A program made the position numbers and the translations under genes. From Archangium gephyra (GTDB taxonomy: Bacteria > Myxococcota > Myxococcia > Myxococcales > Myxococcaceae): a stretch of 64,000 nucleotides of DNA. Shown here piece after piece: positions 7,251 to 16,466 of this stretch. The notes under the pieces are model-generated. The model did no database searches. It was not told the DNA's origin and saw only the letters and a program-made list of their open reading frames with translations. The stretch lies in NCBI GenBank assembly GCA_003243425.1, contig QFQP01000020.1, positions 62,001 to 126,000 of the forward strand. The letters run 5' to 3'. Position 1 is the stretch's first letter, and each line of letters opens with the position of its first letter.

Positions 7251-10061
7251 ATGCCGACACCGTCAGACTCTTTCCTTACTGGCGCGAACATCGATTTCAT
7301 CGAAGCGCTGTACTCCCGATTCCTCGCCGACCCGAATGAGGTCGACCCGAGTTGGAGGGCGCTCTTCAGCACGCTCCAACGCGAAGGGAAACCCCTCGTC
7401 ATCGACGGCCTCGTGTTGCCGCCGGTGAAGCGCGCGCAGGTCAATGGCGCGACGGTGTTGCAGGCCACGCCTTCGTCTACCGGCATGCAGTTGCAGTCGA
7501 AGGTCGACCAGATGGTCATGGCCTTCCGGCTCCGCGGTCATCTGCTCGCGCAGCTGGATCCACTCGGGGTGCCGCGCCAGCCGCTCGAACACGTGGCCGA
7601 CATGCCGCTGACCTCGTCTGATCATTTCACCGAGAAGGAGCTCGACACCGAGGTCTCGCTCGTCGACACGCTCGACCCGACCCGCGTGCCCACGCGCATC
7701 CTCATCGAGCGCATGCGAAAGACCTACGCGCACCACATTGGCGTCGAGTTCGCGCACATGTACGACTCGGAGCGCCGTCGCTGGCTCCGCCGCAAGATGG
7801 AGACCTCGCTCAACACCACCGACTACACGGTCGACGAGCAGCTCCGCATTCTTCGCAAGCTGACCGAAGCCGAGACCTTCGAGACCACCATTCACTCGAA
7901 GTTCCAGGGTCAGAAGCGCTTCTCGGCCGAGGGCGGCGAAGTGCAGGTGGCGATGATCAACGAGTTCCTCGAGCTCGGCGGTCAGCTGGGCGTGAAGGAG
8001 GTCGTGTTCGGCATGGCGCACCGCGGCCGCCTGAACGTGCTCGCCAACATTCTGGGCAAGCCGGCCGACGAGATCTTCGCGGAGATCGCCGGCCCGTCGG
8101 ACCCCAAGCAGTACCTGAACCGTCACGACGTGAAGTACCACATGGGGTACTCGCGCGATCTCGTCACCGAGAGCGGCGCCAAGATCCACCTCACGATGGC
8201 GTTCAACCCGTCGCACCTGGGCTTCGTGCACCCGGTGGTCGAAGGTCGCGTGCGCGCCAAGCAGGACCGCATGGGTGGCGGCGCCGAAGCGAAGAAGGCC
8301 GTGGTGCCGTTCGTGATTCACGGCGACGCGGCGTTCTCGGGTCAGGGCCTGGTGCCCGAGACGCTGAACCTGTCGGGTCTCGACGCCTACGACACCGGCG
8401 GCACGGTGCACCTGATCATCAACAACCAGATCGGCTACACCACCGAGGCGCGCCAGGGCCGCACGCCGCTGTACTGCACGGCGCAGGCGCAGCTGCTCGA
8501 CATTCCCATCTTCCACGTGAACGGTGACGACGCTGAGGCGTGCGTGCACGTGATGAAGCTGGCCACCGAGTACCGCCAGAAGTTCAACACCGACGTGGTC
8601 ATCGACCTCGTCTGCTATCGCAAGTACGGGCACAACGAAGGCGATGAGCCGCGCTTCACCCAGCCGACCATGTACAAGCTGGTCGACGCCGAGAAGACCG
8701 TACGCGCACAGTACGCCGAGGAGCTCGCGAAGAAGAATCGCGTCAGCGCCGAACAGAGCAAGGCCCTGCTCGATCAGTGCAACGCGCAGTTCTCCGACGC
8801 CATCACGCGCTCGCGTACGCAGAGCCTCGTGAAGGACCCCGATCACCTCCACGGCGTGTGGGCGAAGTACCGCGGCGGCGCCGACAAAGACACCGCGCAG
8901 GTCGAGACCGGCCTGCCTGAAGAAGAGCTCAAGAAGCTGCTCGCCCCGCTGGCGAAGACGCCCGAAGGCTTCACGCTGCACCCCAACGTGCAGAAGGGCA
9001 TCGTCGACAAGCGCGCGAAGATGATCAGCGCCGGCGACAACCTCGACTGGGGCGCGGGCGAAATGCTGGCGTACGCCACGCTGATCAATCAGGGCTACCG
9101 CGTGCGCGTCACCGGCCAGGACACCGAGCGCGGCACCTTCGCGCACCGTCAGGCCGTGCTGCACGACCAGAAGACCGGCAAGCAGGCCTTCCCGCTCGAC
9201 GACATCAAGCCGGGCGCCGCGAAGATCGTGAACTCGCCGTTGTCTGAGATGGCGTGCATGGCCTTCGAGTACGGCTACTCCCTCGACGCGCCCGACGTGC
9301 TCATCGCGTGGGAAGCGCAGTTCGGTGACTTCGCCAACAACGCGCAGGTGATGATCGACCAGTTCCTCGCGGCCTCCGAAGACAAGTGGAAGCGCATGAG
9401 CGCGCTGACGCTGCTGCTGCCGCACGGCTACGAAGGCGCAGGCCCGGAACATTCGTCGGCCCGTCTCGAGCGCTTCCTCGAGCTCGCCGCGGAAGACAAC
9501 ATTCAGGTCTGCTACCCCACCAGTGCAGCGCAGATCTTCCACCTGCTCCGCCGCCAGGCCGTGCGGCCCATTCGCAAGCCGCTGGTGGTGATGACGCCCA
9601 AGTCGCTGCTGCGCATGCCCGAGGCGACCTCGCCGTGGGCCGACTTCACGAAGGGCACGTACAAAAAGGTGATCGCCGACAACACCGCTGACGTTTCGAA
9701 GGTCACGCGCGTGCTGTTCTGCTCCGGCAAGGTGTACTTCGACCTCGTGAAGGCGCGCGAGGCGACGAAGAACACCACCACCGCCGTCGTTCGCGTCGAG
9801 CAGCTCTACCCGTTGCCCGTCGACGAGCTCGTCGCGGTGCTCGACTCGTACAAGAACCTGAAGGAAGTGTTCTGGGTTCAGGAAGAGCCGAAGAACTCCG
9901 GCGCGTGGCGCTACATCTTCGAGCCGCTGCTCGAGCTGTCACAGGCCCGCAACTGCAAGCTCAAGTACGTCGGTCGCCCTGAGAGCGCGAGCCCCGCCAC
10001 CGGATTCCTCTCCACCCACCAGTACGAGCAAAAGCTGCTGGTCGACGAAGCCCTGTCATAA
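7251..10061 (+). CDS. sucA: 2-oxoglutarate dehydrogenase E1 component
   Basis: Thiamine-diphosphate decarboxylase of the 2-oxoglutarate dehydrogenase complex (TCA cycle), 936 residues, a normal length. The N-terminal FLTGANIDFIEALYSRFLADPNEVD segment is the E1o start that contacts E2. FGMAHRGRLNVLAN, HLGFVHPVVEGRVRAKQD and GDAAFSGQG are the cofactor and active-site segments, and YKYGHNEGDEPRFTQP-like and PHGYEGAGPEHSSARLERFL sequences complete the family pattern. It is followed by sucB after 12 bases, so the two form an operon; E3 is not in this window. Confidence 0.97.
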   Translation: MPTPSDSFLTGANIDFIEALYSRFLADPNEVDPSWRALFSTLQREGKPLVIDGLVLPPVKRAQVNGATVLQATPSSTGMQLQSKVDQMVMAFRLRGHLLAQLDPLGVPRQPLEHVADMPLTSSDHFTEKELDTEVSLVDTLDPTRVPTRILIERMRKTYAHHIGVEFAHMYDSERRRWLRRKMETSLNTTDYTVDEQLRILRKLTEAETFETTIHSKFQGQKRFSAEGGEVQVAMINEFLELGGQLGVKEVVFGMAHRGRLNVLANILGKPADEIFAEIAGPSDPKQYLNRHDVKYHMGYSRDLVTESGAKIHLTMAFNPSHLGFVHPVVEGRVRAKQDRMGGGAEAKKAVVPFVIHGDAAFSGQGLVPETLNLSGLDAYDTGGTVHLIINNQIGYTTEARQGRTPLYCTAQAQLLDIPIFHVNGDDAEACVHVMKLATEYRQKFNTDVVIDLVCYRKYGHNEGDEPRFTQPTMYKLVDAEKTVRAQYAEELAKKNRVSAEQSKALLDQCNAQFSDAITRSRTQSLVKDPDHLHGVWAKYRGGADKDTAQVETGLPEEELKKLLAPLAKTPEGFTLHPNVQKGIVDKRAKMISAGDNLDWGAGEMLAYATLINQGYRVRVTGQDTERGTFAHRQAVLHDQKTGKQAFPLDDIKPGAAKIVNSPLSEMACMAFEYGYSLDAPDVLIAWEAQFGDFANNAQVMIDQFLAASEDKWKRMSALTLLLPHGYEGAGPEHSSARLERFLELAAEDNIQVCYPTSAAQIFHLLRRQAVRPIRKPLVVMTPKSLLRMPEATSPWADFTKGTYKKVIADNTADVSKVTRVLFCSGKVYFDLVKAREATKNTTTAVVRVEQLYPLPVDELVAVLDSYKNLKEVFWVQEEPKNSGAWRYIFEPLLELSQARNCKLKYVGRPESASPATGFLSTHQYEQKLLVDEALS

Positions 10062-10073
10062 GAGAAAGCACTC

Positions 10074-11306
10074 ATGTCATCCGTTGAGATCAAGATCCCC
10101 GCGCTTGGTGAATCGATCACCGAAGCTGTCATCGGCAAGTTCCACAAGAAGGCGGGCGACACCGTCGCGGCCGACGAGCCCATCGCCGTGCTCGAGACCG
10201 ACAAGGTCACCATCGACGTGCAGGCCGCTGCGGCGGGTGTCATCGCTTCGCTCACCGCGAACGAAGGCGACAAGGTGAAGATCGGCGACGTCATCGGCAC
10301 CATCGATTCGTCGAAGGCCGGTGCCTCCGCTCCGAAGAAGGCCGACGGTCCCGCCGAGAAGGCGCCGGAAAAAGCCGCCGAGAAGCCCGCTGAAAAACCG
10401 GCCGAGAAGGCCGCGGCGCCGAAGACCGACAACGGTCAGCTCGTGACGCCCACCGCGCGTGCCGTCGCCGCCGACAAGGGCATCGACACCAGCACCATTC
10501 AGGGTTCGGGCGCTCAAGGCCGCGTGATGAAGGAAGACGTGCTCAAGGCCGCCGAAGGCGCGAAGGCCCCGGCCGCGTCGACCACGCTCCAGGCGCCGAC
10601 GGGCCCGCGTGCCGAAGAGCGCGTGAAGATGACGCCGCTGCGCAAGCGCGTCGCCGAGCGTCTGCTCCAGGCGCAGAACACCGCGGCCATTCTCACCACC
10701 TTCAACGAGGTGGACATGAGCAACACGATGCGCATCCGCAAGGAGTACGGCGAGCGCTTCGAGAAGAAGCACGGCGTGAAGCTGGGCTTCATGAGCTTCT
10801 TCGTGAAGGCCGCCATCGAGGCGCTCAAGACCTTCCCTGCCGTCAACGCGTCGATCGACGGTGAAGAGGTCGTCTTCCACCACTACTACGACATCGGCGT
10901 CGCCGTTTCCGGCAGCCGCGGTCTGGTGGTGCCGGTGCTGCGCGACGCTGATCAGAAGTCGATGGCCGAGATCGAAAAGACCATCGCCGAGCTCGGCGTG
11001 AAGGCCAAGAACGACAAGCTCCAGCTGAGCGACCTGCAGGGCGGCACCTTCACCATCAGCAACGGCGGCATCTTCGGTTCGATGCTGTCGACGCCGATTC
11101 TCAACCCGCCGCAGACCGGCATCCTCGGCATGCACAACATTCAGGAGCGCGCGGTCGTTCGCGACGGGCAGATCGTCGCGCGCCCGATGATGTACCTCGC
11201 CCTCTCGTATGATCACCGGCTCATCGACGGCCGCGAGGCGGTGCAGTTCCTCGTGCGCATCAAGGACTGCCTCGAGGCGCCGGAGCGAATCCTCCTCGAG
11301 ATGTGA
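10074..11306 (+). CDS. sucB: Dihydrolipoyllysine succinyltransferase (E2 of 2-oxoglutarate dehydrogenase)
   Basis: Core acyltransferase of the same complex, 410 residues. It has an N-terminal lipoyl domain (residues 1-75) with the lipoylated Lys in ETDKVTID. A Lys/Ala/Pro/Glu-rich linker (about 80-120) leads to the peripheral subunit-binding domain (TPTARAVAADKGID). The catalytic domain ends with the DHRLIDGREAV motif that supplies the active-site His and Asp. Cotranscribed with sucA. Confidence 0.97.
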   Translation: MSSVEIKIPALGESITEAVIGKFHKKAGDTVAADEPIAVLETDKVTIDVQAAAAGVIASLTANEGDKVKIGDVIGTIDSSKAGASAPKKADGPAEKAPEKAAEKPAEKPAEKAAAPKTDNGQLVTPTARAVAADKGIDTSTIQGSGAQGRVMKEDVLKAAEGAKAPAASTTLQAPTGPRAEERVKMTPLRKRVAERLLQAQNTAAILTTFNEVDMSNTMRIRKEYGERFEKKHGVKLGFMSFFVKAAIEALKTFPAVNASIDGEEVVFHHYYDIGVAVSGSRGLVVPVLRDADQKSMAEIEKTIAELGVKAKNDKLQLSDLQGGTFTISNGGIFGSMLSTPILNPPQTGILGMHNIQERAVVRDGQIVARPMMYLALSYDHRLIDGREAVQFLVRIKDCLEAPERILLEM

Positions 11307-11332
11307 CAGTCGTCATCGTCACGGAAGCACCG

Positions 11333-11354
11333 CCCTCTGAGGAAACTCAGGGGG
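11333..11354 (+). terminator. Hairpin downstream of sucB
   Basis: A 9-base stem with one G-U pair closed by a GAAA tetraloop, starting 27 bases after the sucB stop. There is no T-run, so it may be a 3'-end stabilising hairpin or part of a factor-dependent terminator. Confidence 0.4.
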
Positions 11355-11358
11355 GCCA

Positions 11359-11388
11359 TTGTCTTCGCTGATCTGCGTTCGCTAATTT
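11359..11388 (+). promoter_or_regulatory. Candidate promoter of the cold-shock gene
   Basis: TTGTCT at 11359 and TAATTT at 11383 are separated by 18 bases. Initiation there would leave a leader of about 70 bases containing the small CTGCC-TTCC-GGCAG hairpin (11393-11406), in keeping with the structured leaders of cold-shock mRNAs. Confidence 0.4.
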
Positions 11389-11464
11389 TTAGCTGCCTTC
11401 CGGCAGGAAGCGCGGGGGGTACCGGGGGAAGTTCCGGCCTCGGAAACGCAAGAAAGAGTGAAGC

Positions 11465-11668
11465 ATGGCAACTGGTACCGTGAAGTGGTTCAACGACTCG
11501 AAGGGCTTCGGCTTCATCGTGCAGGACGGTGGCGGTGAAGACGTCTTCTGTCACCACACCTCCATTCAGATGGACGGCTTCCGCACGCTGGCGGAAGGGC
11601 AGAAGGTGCAGTTCGAACTGACCAAGGGCCCCAAGGGGCTGCAGGCTCAGAACGTCAAACCAGCCTGA
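11465..11668 (+). CDS. CspA-family cold-shock protein
   Basis: A 67-residue single cold-shock domain that binds single-stranded RNA or DNA. RNP1 (KGFGFI, about residues 15-20) and RNP2 (VFCHHT, about 31-36) are both intact, although the usual VFVH reads VFCH. The gene is monocistronic, with a candidate promoter upstream and an intrinsic terminator 26 bases after the stop. Confidence 0.95.
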   Translation: MATGTVKWFNDSKGFGFIVQDGGGEDVFCHHTSIQMDGFRTLAEGQKVQFELTKGPKGLQAQNVKPA

Positions 11669-11694
11669 CGAAGCAGCCGTAGCGCAACACCCGC

Positions 11695-11731
11695 AAGGGC
11701 TCGGTCGGGGGACCGGGCCCTTGTTCTTTTT
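11695..11731 (+). terminator. Intrinsic terminator of the cold-shock gene
   Basis: A 12-base stem (11695-11706 with 11711-11722, one G-U pair) and GGGG loop, followed by GTTCTTTTT. The T-run overlaps the stop codon of the convergent HTH gene. Confidence 0.92.
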
Positions 11732-12195
11732 CACCGCCGTCGCGTCGCGGCGATGAGCACGCCGAGCACCTCGTCGGGCGTCGCTTCGTCTGGAAATCGC
11801 CGGCTCATGCGACGGGCGGTCTGCGCGCAGATCTGCGGATGCTTCGAGCGGTGCAACACCCGCAGAATGATGGTGAGCACCTCACGTGGCTTCGCGGTGC
11901 GCGGTATGCGCAGGGTCCACGGCTTCGAGGCACCCACGAATGCTTCGAGCTCGTCGCGGGGTACGTGCAGTTCGTGGCCGATGGTCATCGCCAGCAACTC
12001 GCCACGTTCGACGAGGGCTCGCACGGCGTCGGGCGAACACCGCAGTCGCTCGCCTGCTTCCTCCAGCGACACACACTGCGCGCGTACGGTGTGAGGGTCG
12101 TCGGTGAGCAACTCGCGCAGTTGCATCAGCGCCTTGCGAATCGTCAGCACCGACGGCCGCGGCGCCTCTGCTCCGGGCCCCCTGATTCCAGTCAT
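11731..12195 (-). CDS. Excisionase-like HTH domain protein
   Basis: A 154-residue protein. Residues about 40-85 (VSLEEAGERLRCSPDAVRALVERGELLAMTIGHELHVPRDELEAF) form a MerR/excisionase-type helix-turn-helix with the usual two-residue wing and DELEAF end. The C-terminal 65 residues are basic and helical and not recognised. Its partner or target is unknown; it diverges from the kinase gene and ends in the cold-shock terminator. Confidence 0.6.
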   Translation of the reverse strand: MTGIRGPGAEAPRPSVLTIRKALMQLRELLTDDPHTVRAQCVSLEEAGERLRCSPDAVRALVERGELLAMTIGHELHVPRDELEAFVGASKPWTLRIPRTAKPREVLTIILRVLHRSKHPQICAQTARRMSRRFPDEATPDEVLGVLIAATRRR

Positions 12196-12266
12196 GACCG
12201 CGAAGTACTGCCGTGTGCACTCGTATCTTTGGCGCTGCGCCCACGTGTGGTTTTGTGTGCACGACC

Positions 12267-13853
12267 GTGACGCAGACCCTCGGCAAGTACACCCTCGTCA
12301 AGAAGCTCGCGACCGGCGGTATGGCGGAAGTCTTCCTCGCGCGCATCGACGGGCCCATGGGGTTCGCGAAGAAGTGCGTCGTGAAGCGCATTCTTCCGCA
12401 CTTCAACGATGACCCGCGCTTCATCGAAATGTTCCTCGGCGAAGCGCGCCTCGCCGCCGAGCTGAACCACCCCAACCTCGTTCAGATCTTCGACTTCGGC
12501 GAAGCCAACGGTCAGTACTTCCTGGCCATGGAGTACATCGACGGGCCGAACCTGCGGGTGCTCAACCAGTCGACGCGCCGCATGTCGGGGCCGATGTCGT
12601 TCGCGCTCGCTGCGCGCATCATCGCGCTGGCAGCCGAGGGGCTTCACCACGCGCACGAGCTCCGCGACGAGAGCGGTAAACTGGTCAACCTCGTCCATCG
12701 CGACATCAGCCCCGACAACGTGCTCGTCAGCCGCAACGGCGCGGTGAAGGTGGTCGACTTCGGCATCGCCAAGGCCTCGAGTCAGCCGCACCTGACCAAG
12801 TCAGGCATGATCAAGGGCAAGATGGCCTACATGCCGCCCGAGCAGCTCGCTCGTGAGCCGCTGGACCGCCGCGCCGATCTCTTCGCCCTGGGCATCGTGC
12901 TCTACGAGCTCATCACCGGCGGCATGCCGTTCGATGCCACCAGTGAGGTCAGCATCATTCAGGCGCTGATGAGTCAGCAGCCGCTCGAGAAGCCGACCAC
13001 CTACCGCCTCGACTGCCCGCCGGCGCTCGAAGCCATCGTGCTCAAGTGCCTCGAGAAGGACCGCGAGCGTCGCTACGCCTCGTGTCGTGAGTTGCAGGCA
13101 GACCTCGAGACCTTCATCAGCACGCAGGGCGCGGCCGTCGGTACGCGTGAAGTCGCTGAGCTCGTCGAGACCACGTTCGCGAACGAAGGTGAGGTCACCC
13201 AATCGACGGCGATTCCGCTGAGCGGGCTCGAAGCCACCACGCCGAGCGGCGTGTCGCAGGAACGCCCGAGTGCGCCGCCACCTGCGCCTGCTTCGAACAG
13301 CACCGCCAGTGGGCTGTCGAGCACCTCACTGCGGCCGGTGACCGAGGCCGACCTCGCCGCGGCGCAGGCACCGAAGAAGAACAACGCGCCACTCATCGCC
13401 GTCGGCATCGTAGCGGTCGTCGCGCTCGCGACTGCGGGCTGGTTCGCCACGCGGCCGCCCACCGTCGTCGACACGCCGCCCGCGCCTCCAGTGGTGACCC
13501 CGCCGATCGCCACCGTCGTCGATGCGGGTCAGGCCGAGCCGCCAACCGTCGACGCGGGAACGCCGGTCGTCGTGGCTCAGGCGCCTGACGCGGGTGCAGA
13601 AGAAGCCGAAGACGCGGGCACCGAAGTGAAGCCCGTCGCCGTGAAGAACGGCCGCCTCGAGCTGCGCATCAGGCCGTACGCCACCGTTTTCCTCGACGAC
13701 CGCAAACTCGGTGACACGCCGCTGCCGACGCAGAGCGTCCCCGTCGGTCGTCACAAGCTGCGGCTCGTCAACGAATCGCTGGGGAAGAACGTGACGCTCG
13801 ACATCGTCATCAACCCCGGCTCCAACGTCGTGAAGCACAACCTCAAGGAGTGA
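12267..13853 (+). CDS. Membrane-anchored Ser/Thr protein kinase with PEGA-like tail
   Basis: A Hanks-type kinase of 528 residues. The catalytic domain (about 6-275) has a Gly-rich loop (LATGGMAEVF), Lys40 in VVKR, the HRD loop at 144-146 (HRDISPDN) and the DFG motif at 164. A Pro/Ala-rich linker leads to one membrane helix (about 376-393) and an exported Ala/Asp-rich stretch. The C-terminal PEGA-like beta domain contains LRIRPYATVFLDDRKLGDTP. The GTG at 12267 (MTQTLGKYTL) is preferred to GTG 12213, which would add 18 Cys-rich residues. The next gene starts after an AAGGAG that overlaps this gene's end, so they are cotranscribed. Confidence 0.88.
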   Translation: MTQTLGKYTLVKKLATGGMAEVFLARIDGPMGFAKKCVVKRILPHFNDDPRFIEMFLGEARLAAELNHPNLVQIFDFGEANGQYFLAMEYIDGPNLRVLNQSTRRMSGPMSFALAARIIALAAEGLHHAHELRDESGKLVNLVHRDISPDNVLVSRNGAVKVVDFGIAKASSQPHLTKSGMIKGKMAYMPPEQLAREPLDRRADLFALGIVLYELITGGMPFDATSEVSIIQALMSQQPLEKPTTYRLDCPPALEAIVLKCLEKDRERRYASCRELQADLETFISTQGAAVGTREVAELVETTFANEGEVTQSTAIPLSGLEATTPSGVSQERPSAPPPAPASNSTASGLSSTSLRPVTEADLAAAQAPKKNNAPLIAVGIVAVVALATAGWFATRPPTVVDTPPAPPVVTPPIATVVDAGQAEPPTVDAGTPVVVAQAPDAGAEEAEDAGTEVKPVAVKNGRLELRIRPYATVFLDDRKLGDTPLPTQSVPVGRHKLRLVNESLGKNVTLDIVINPGSNVVKHNLKE

Positions 13854-13858
13854 CGCTC

Positions 13859-14734
13859 GTGAAGCGCGTACTCGCACTGGCCCTCGCCCTCGCTACCCCC
13901 GCTGCGTTCGCGCAGTCGGCTGAAGTGAAGAAGTACCTGAACACTGCCATCACGCTGTACGAGAACCTCGAGTACGAGAAGGCGCTCAAGCAGATCAAAC
14001 AGGCGCACGTGAAGTCGGCCGGCGCCGACGACGACGCGAAGATCGCCCTGCTCGAAGGCATCGTGCTCGCGGACATGGGCCGTGAAGACAGGGCGCTCAC
14101 CGCCTTCAAGACGGCGTTCTCGGTCGACCTCGATGCGAGGCTGCCGGTGGAGGTTTCGCCCAAGGTGCAGGCGGTCGCCGAGAAGGCGCGCGCCAACGTT
14201 CGCAAGATGCTCGCGCCGCAGCTCGCCGCGCAGAAGGCCGAAGAGGAGCGCAAGGCCGCCGAGCTCGCCAGGAAGACGGCCGACGAAGAAGAACAGAAGC
14301 GCCGTGAGGCCGAGCGCCTGGCCGAGGTGAAGCGTCACGAAGAAGAAGAGCGGGCGAAGAACCAGCCGCCGCCCATGGTCGTGCAGCCCGAGAGCGGCCC
14401 GTCGGCGCGCGCGCTGTCGTGGATTCCGGGGGTCGTCGGCCTCGGCGCCGCGGGCGCGGCCACAGGTCTACTCATCTCTGCCGGCAACAAGCACGCAGCA
14501 CTCGTGAACGGCACGGCCAACCCCGCCGACGCGGTGCAGCTTCGCGACTCGGGCAAGACGGAAGCGACACTGGGCTACGTGTTCACCGGTGTGGCCGTGG
14601 TGGGGGTCGGTGCGGCAGTGGTGATGTTCATCGTCGGTGCGCCGAAAGACGCGCCCGCAGTGTCGGTCGTGCCCCTCGAAGGCGGCGGCTACGCGAGCGC
14701 GACGTTCCAGTTCGATCTCGGAGGTCAGCGATGA
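13859..14734 (+). CDS. Exported TPR-like protein with two membrane segments
   Basis: A 291-residue protein. A signal peptide (MKRVLALALALATPAAFAQ) precedes a helical repeat region (about 20-115, with YENLEYEKALKQIKQA) and a charged Glu/Lys/Ala coiled coil (about 120-170). Two hydrophobic segments follow at about 187-207 and 240-260. The start GTG 13859 is supported by AAGGAG eight bases upstream. Its place right after a Ser/Thr kinase suggests a linked envelope or signalling role, but no function is recognised. Confidence 0.65.
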   Translation: MKRVLALALALATPAAFAQSAEVKKYLNTAITLYENLEYEKALKQIKQAHVKSAGADDDAKIALLEGIVLADMGREDRALTAFKTAFSVDLDARLPVEVSPKVQAVAEKARANVRKMLAPQLAAQKAEEERKAAELARKTADEEEQKRREAERLAEVKRHEEEERAKNQPPPMVVQPESGPSARALSWIPGVVGLGAAGAATGLLISAGNKHAALVNGTANPADAVQLRDSGKTEATLGYVFTGVAVVGVGAAVVMFIVGAPKDAPAVSVVPLEGGGYASATFQFDLGGQR

Positions 14735-16179
14735 ACCGCATTCTCCTTGCCGCGTGTGCGCTCGCGCTCGCCGGCTGTTTCAACTTCGACGAGGCCTACG
14801 CGACCTTCTGTGACGGCGGTCGCTGCGCGGCCACCGGCGGTGGTGCTGCGACCGGTGGTGGCTCCCAAACCGGTGGTGGCTCCCAAACCGGTGGTGGCTC
14901 CCAAACCGGTGGTGGCTCCGAAACCGGAGGCGGCAGCGCAACTGGTGGCGGTTCGGCGACGGGAGGTGGCTCCGAAACCGGCGGCGGCACCGCGACTGGT
15001 GGAGGCACCGCGACCGGCGGCGGCGTGGCGACGGGCGGCGGGTCTACGACTGGCGGCGGTGATGGCACCACCGGCGGCGGCACTGCGATGGGTGGCGGTA
15101 CGGCGACTGGCGGTGGCACCGGCAACGTCGACGCGGGTTGCCCCACGTTCTTCTGCGCGCAGCTCGACTGGACCTCGCCCAACACCGGCCGCAATGTCCC
15201 GGTCACCGCTGGCGTGATGACGCAGACCCCATCGGTCGACTCGCCCTTCTTCCTCTACGCGGCTTTCCAGATCACCTCGGGCACCAGCTCTGGCAGCCAC
15301 CAGCACTTCGAGTTCCGCTTCAACACGGCCGGGCAACCACAAGGCCAGGCCGTCAACCGCACCTTGACCAACGACAGCCGCGTCGAAGGCGTGCAGCTTC
15401 GTGGCCTCGCGTACAACGACTACTGGCACGTCTACCGAACCGCTGCGACGCACTACGACCCGAACGGCGGCACCACGTACTTCACCGGCGCCACGCGGCC
15501 TGACGGCGGCCCCGACACCGACCCGTACATCTACGCCGTCGCGCCGGTGTCTCCGACCGAGGCGTGGCTCGTGGGCTGGCCCAACGCGATTCAGCACTGG
15601 GTCGTCGACGGAGGCGTCGAAACGCACGTCGCCACCGTCGAACCGAACGACTGGTACGACCTCAACCTGAACGACGTGTACGTCACGCCTGCGGGAGAGA
15701 TGTACGCCGTCGGCGTCGATCGCAGCTCCGACGTTGGCTTCGTGGTTCGCAACGACGGCTCCATCGTCGACACGCTGACGCTGGTCGACGACTGGTACGG
15801 CGACGGCTTCCACTCCATCGACGGCACGGGTGACCAGGTCTACGTGCTGCACCGCTCGAACGCAGCCGACCGCGGCACCATTCACGCCCGCAACGCCGAC
15901 GGTGGTTTCACGCAGGTCTACGAAGCGCCCTTCCGCCTCGCGCGGCTCGACGTGGAACCCACCGGTGAAGTGTGGGCCGTCGGCGCCAACAGCGGCCGCA
16001 TCGTCTACTTCGACGGCGGCAGCTGGAACACGCACGTGCTGCCCACCTCGGAGTTCCGCAACGTGTTCTGGGAGAACGTCACCGCGTTGCCTGACGGCAT
16101 CATCATCAGCGGCTACGAAGCGCAGGCCGACGGAGGTCGCGCGGCCGTCGTCAATACGTACCGGAGGTTCGGCAAGTGA
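14731..16179 (+). CDS. Lipoprotein with TGGG-repeat stalk and beta-propeller-like domain
   Basis: A 482-residue lipoprotein whose ATG overlaps the previous stop (ATGA). The lipobox ALAGC puts the lipidated Cys at 16. Residues about 35-131 are a low-complexity Thr/Gly/Ser linker built from six-residue TGGGxx units, probably a flexible stalk. The remaining 350 residues contain repeated WxVG/YxVG-type strands (EAWLVGWPN, GEMYAVGVD, GEVWAVGANSG), which suggest a beta-propeller of sorting or adhesion type. The exact role is unknown. Confidence 0.65.
   Translation: MNRILLAACALALAGCFNFDEAYATFCDGGRCAATGGGAATGGGSQTGGGSQTGGGSQTGGGSETGGGSATGGGSATGGGSETGGGTATGGGTATGGGVATGGGSTTGGGDGTTGGGTAMGGGTATGGGTGNVDAGCPTFFCAQLDWTSPNTGRNVPVTAGVMTQTPSVDSPFFLYAAFQITSGTSSGSHQHFEFRFNTAGQPQGQAVNRTLTNDSRVEGVQLRGLAYNDYWHVYRTAATHYDPNGGTTYFTGATRPDGGPDTDPYIYAVAPVSPTEAWLVGWPNAIQHWVVDGGVETHVATVEPNDWYDLNLNDVYVTPAGEMYAVGVDRSSDVGFVVRNDGSIVDTLTLVDDWYGDGFHSIDGTGDQVYVLHRSNAADRGTIHARNADGGFTQVYEAPFRLARLDVEPTGEVWAVGANSGRIVYFDGGSWNTHVLPTSEFRNVFWENVTALPDGIIISGYEAQADGGRAAVVNTYRRFGK
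14833..15123 (+). repeat. 18-base tandem repeat encoding TGGGxx units
   Basis: About sixteen 18-base units encode Thr-Gly-Gly-Gly followed by two variable residues. The second to fourth units are identical at DNA level and later ones have drifted. One unit is lengthened by a codon, so the frame is kept. Copy number could vary between strains by slippage. Confidence 0.9.
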
Positions 16180-16457
16180 ACGGCACTTCGAAGTGGATTG
16201 CAGGTCTCGCGTTCCTCGCAGGCTGTGCCACCACGGTCGTCTTTCAGGTGCCGCTCGCGCGCGCCGACGGCCCGGTGCTCAAGCGCTGGGAGCACTGGTG
16301 CCAGGACGTCGACGGCATTCCCACCAACCCGCAGCTGGTGAAGGCCGGCGAAGAGGGTTGGGAGCTCGTGTCGACCACCTTCCGCCCGCCGGTCGTGCAG
16401 AACGGCAACTCGGTGGGCGGTGGCGCGACGTACCTGTGCTTCAAGCGCCCGCGGTGA
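16176..16457 (+). CDS. Small putative lipoprotein
   Basis: A 93-residue protein whose GTG start overlaps the preceding stop (GTGA), so it belongs to the same operon. A signal segment with lipobox LAGC (Cys17) is followed by a second apolar stretch. The compact domain WEHWCQ...GEEGWELVSTTFRPP resembles short DUF4177-type proteins (WELV plus a C-terminal strand). Function unknown. Confidence 0.55.
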   Translation: MNGTSKWIAGLAFLAGCATTVVFQVPLARADGPVLKRWEHWCQDVDGIPTNPQLVKAGEEGWELVSTTFRPPVVQNGNSVGGGATYLCFKRPR

Positions 16458-16466
16458 ACTGAAGCG

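Noticed and set aside
7263..9542. 759-codon open frame antisense to sucA
   Set aside because: High GC keeps the reverse frame open; the sucA protein is unmistakable and the antisense product lacks domains.
14833..15123. CRISPR-like array
   Set aside because: Units abut directly without spacers and encode an in-frame TGGG stalk.
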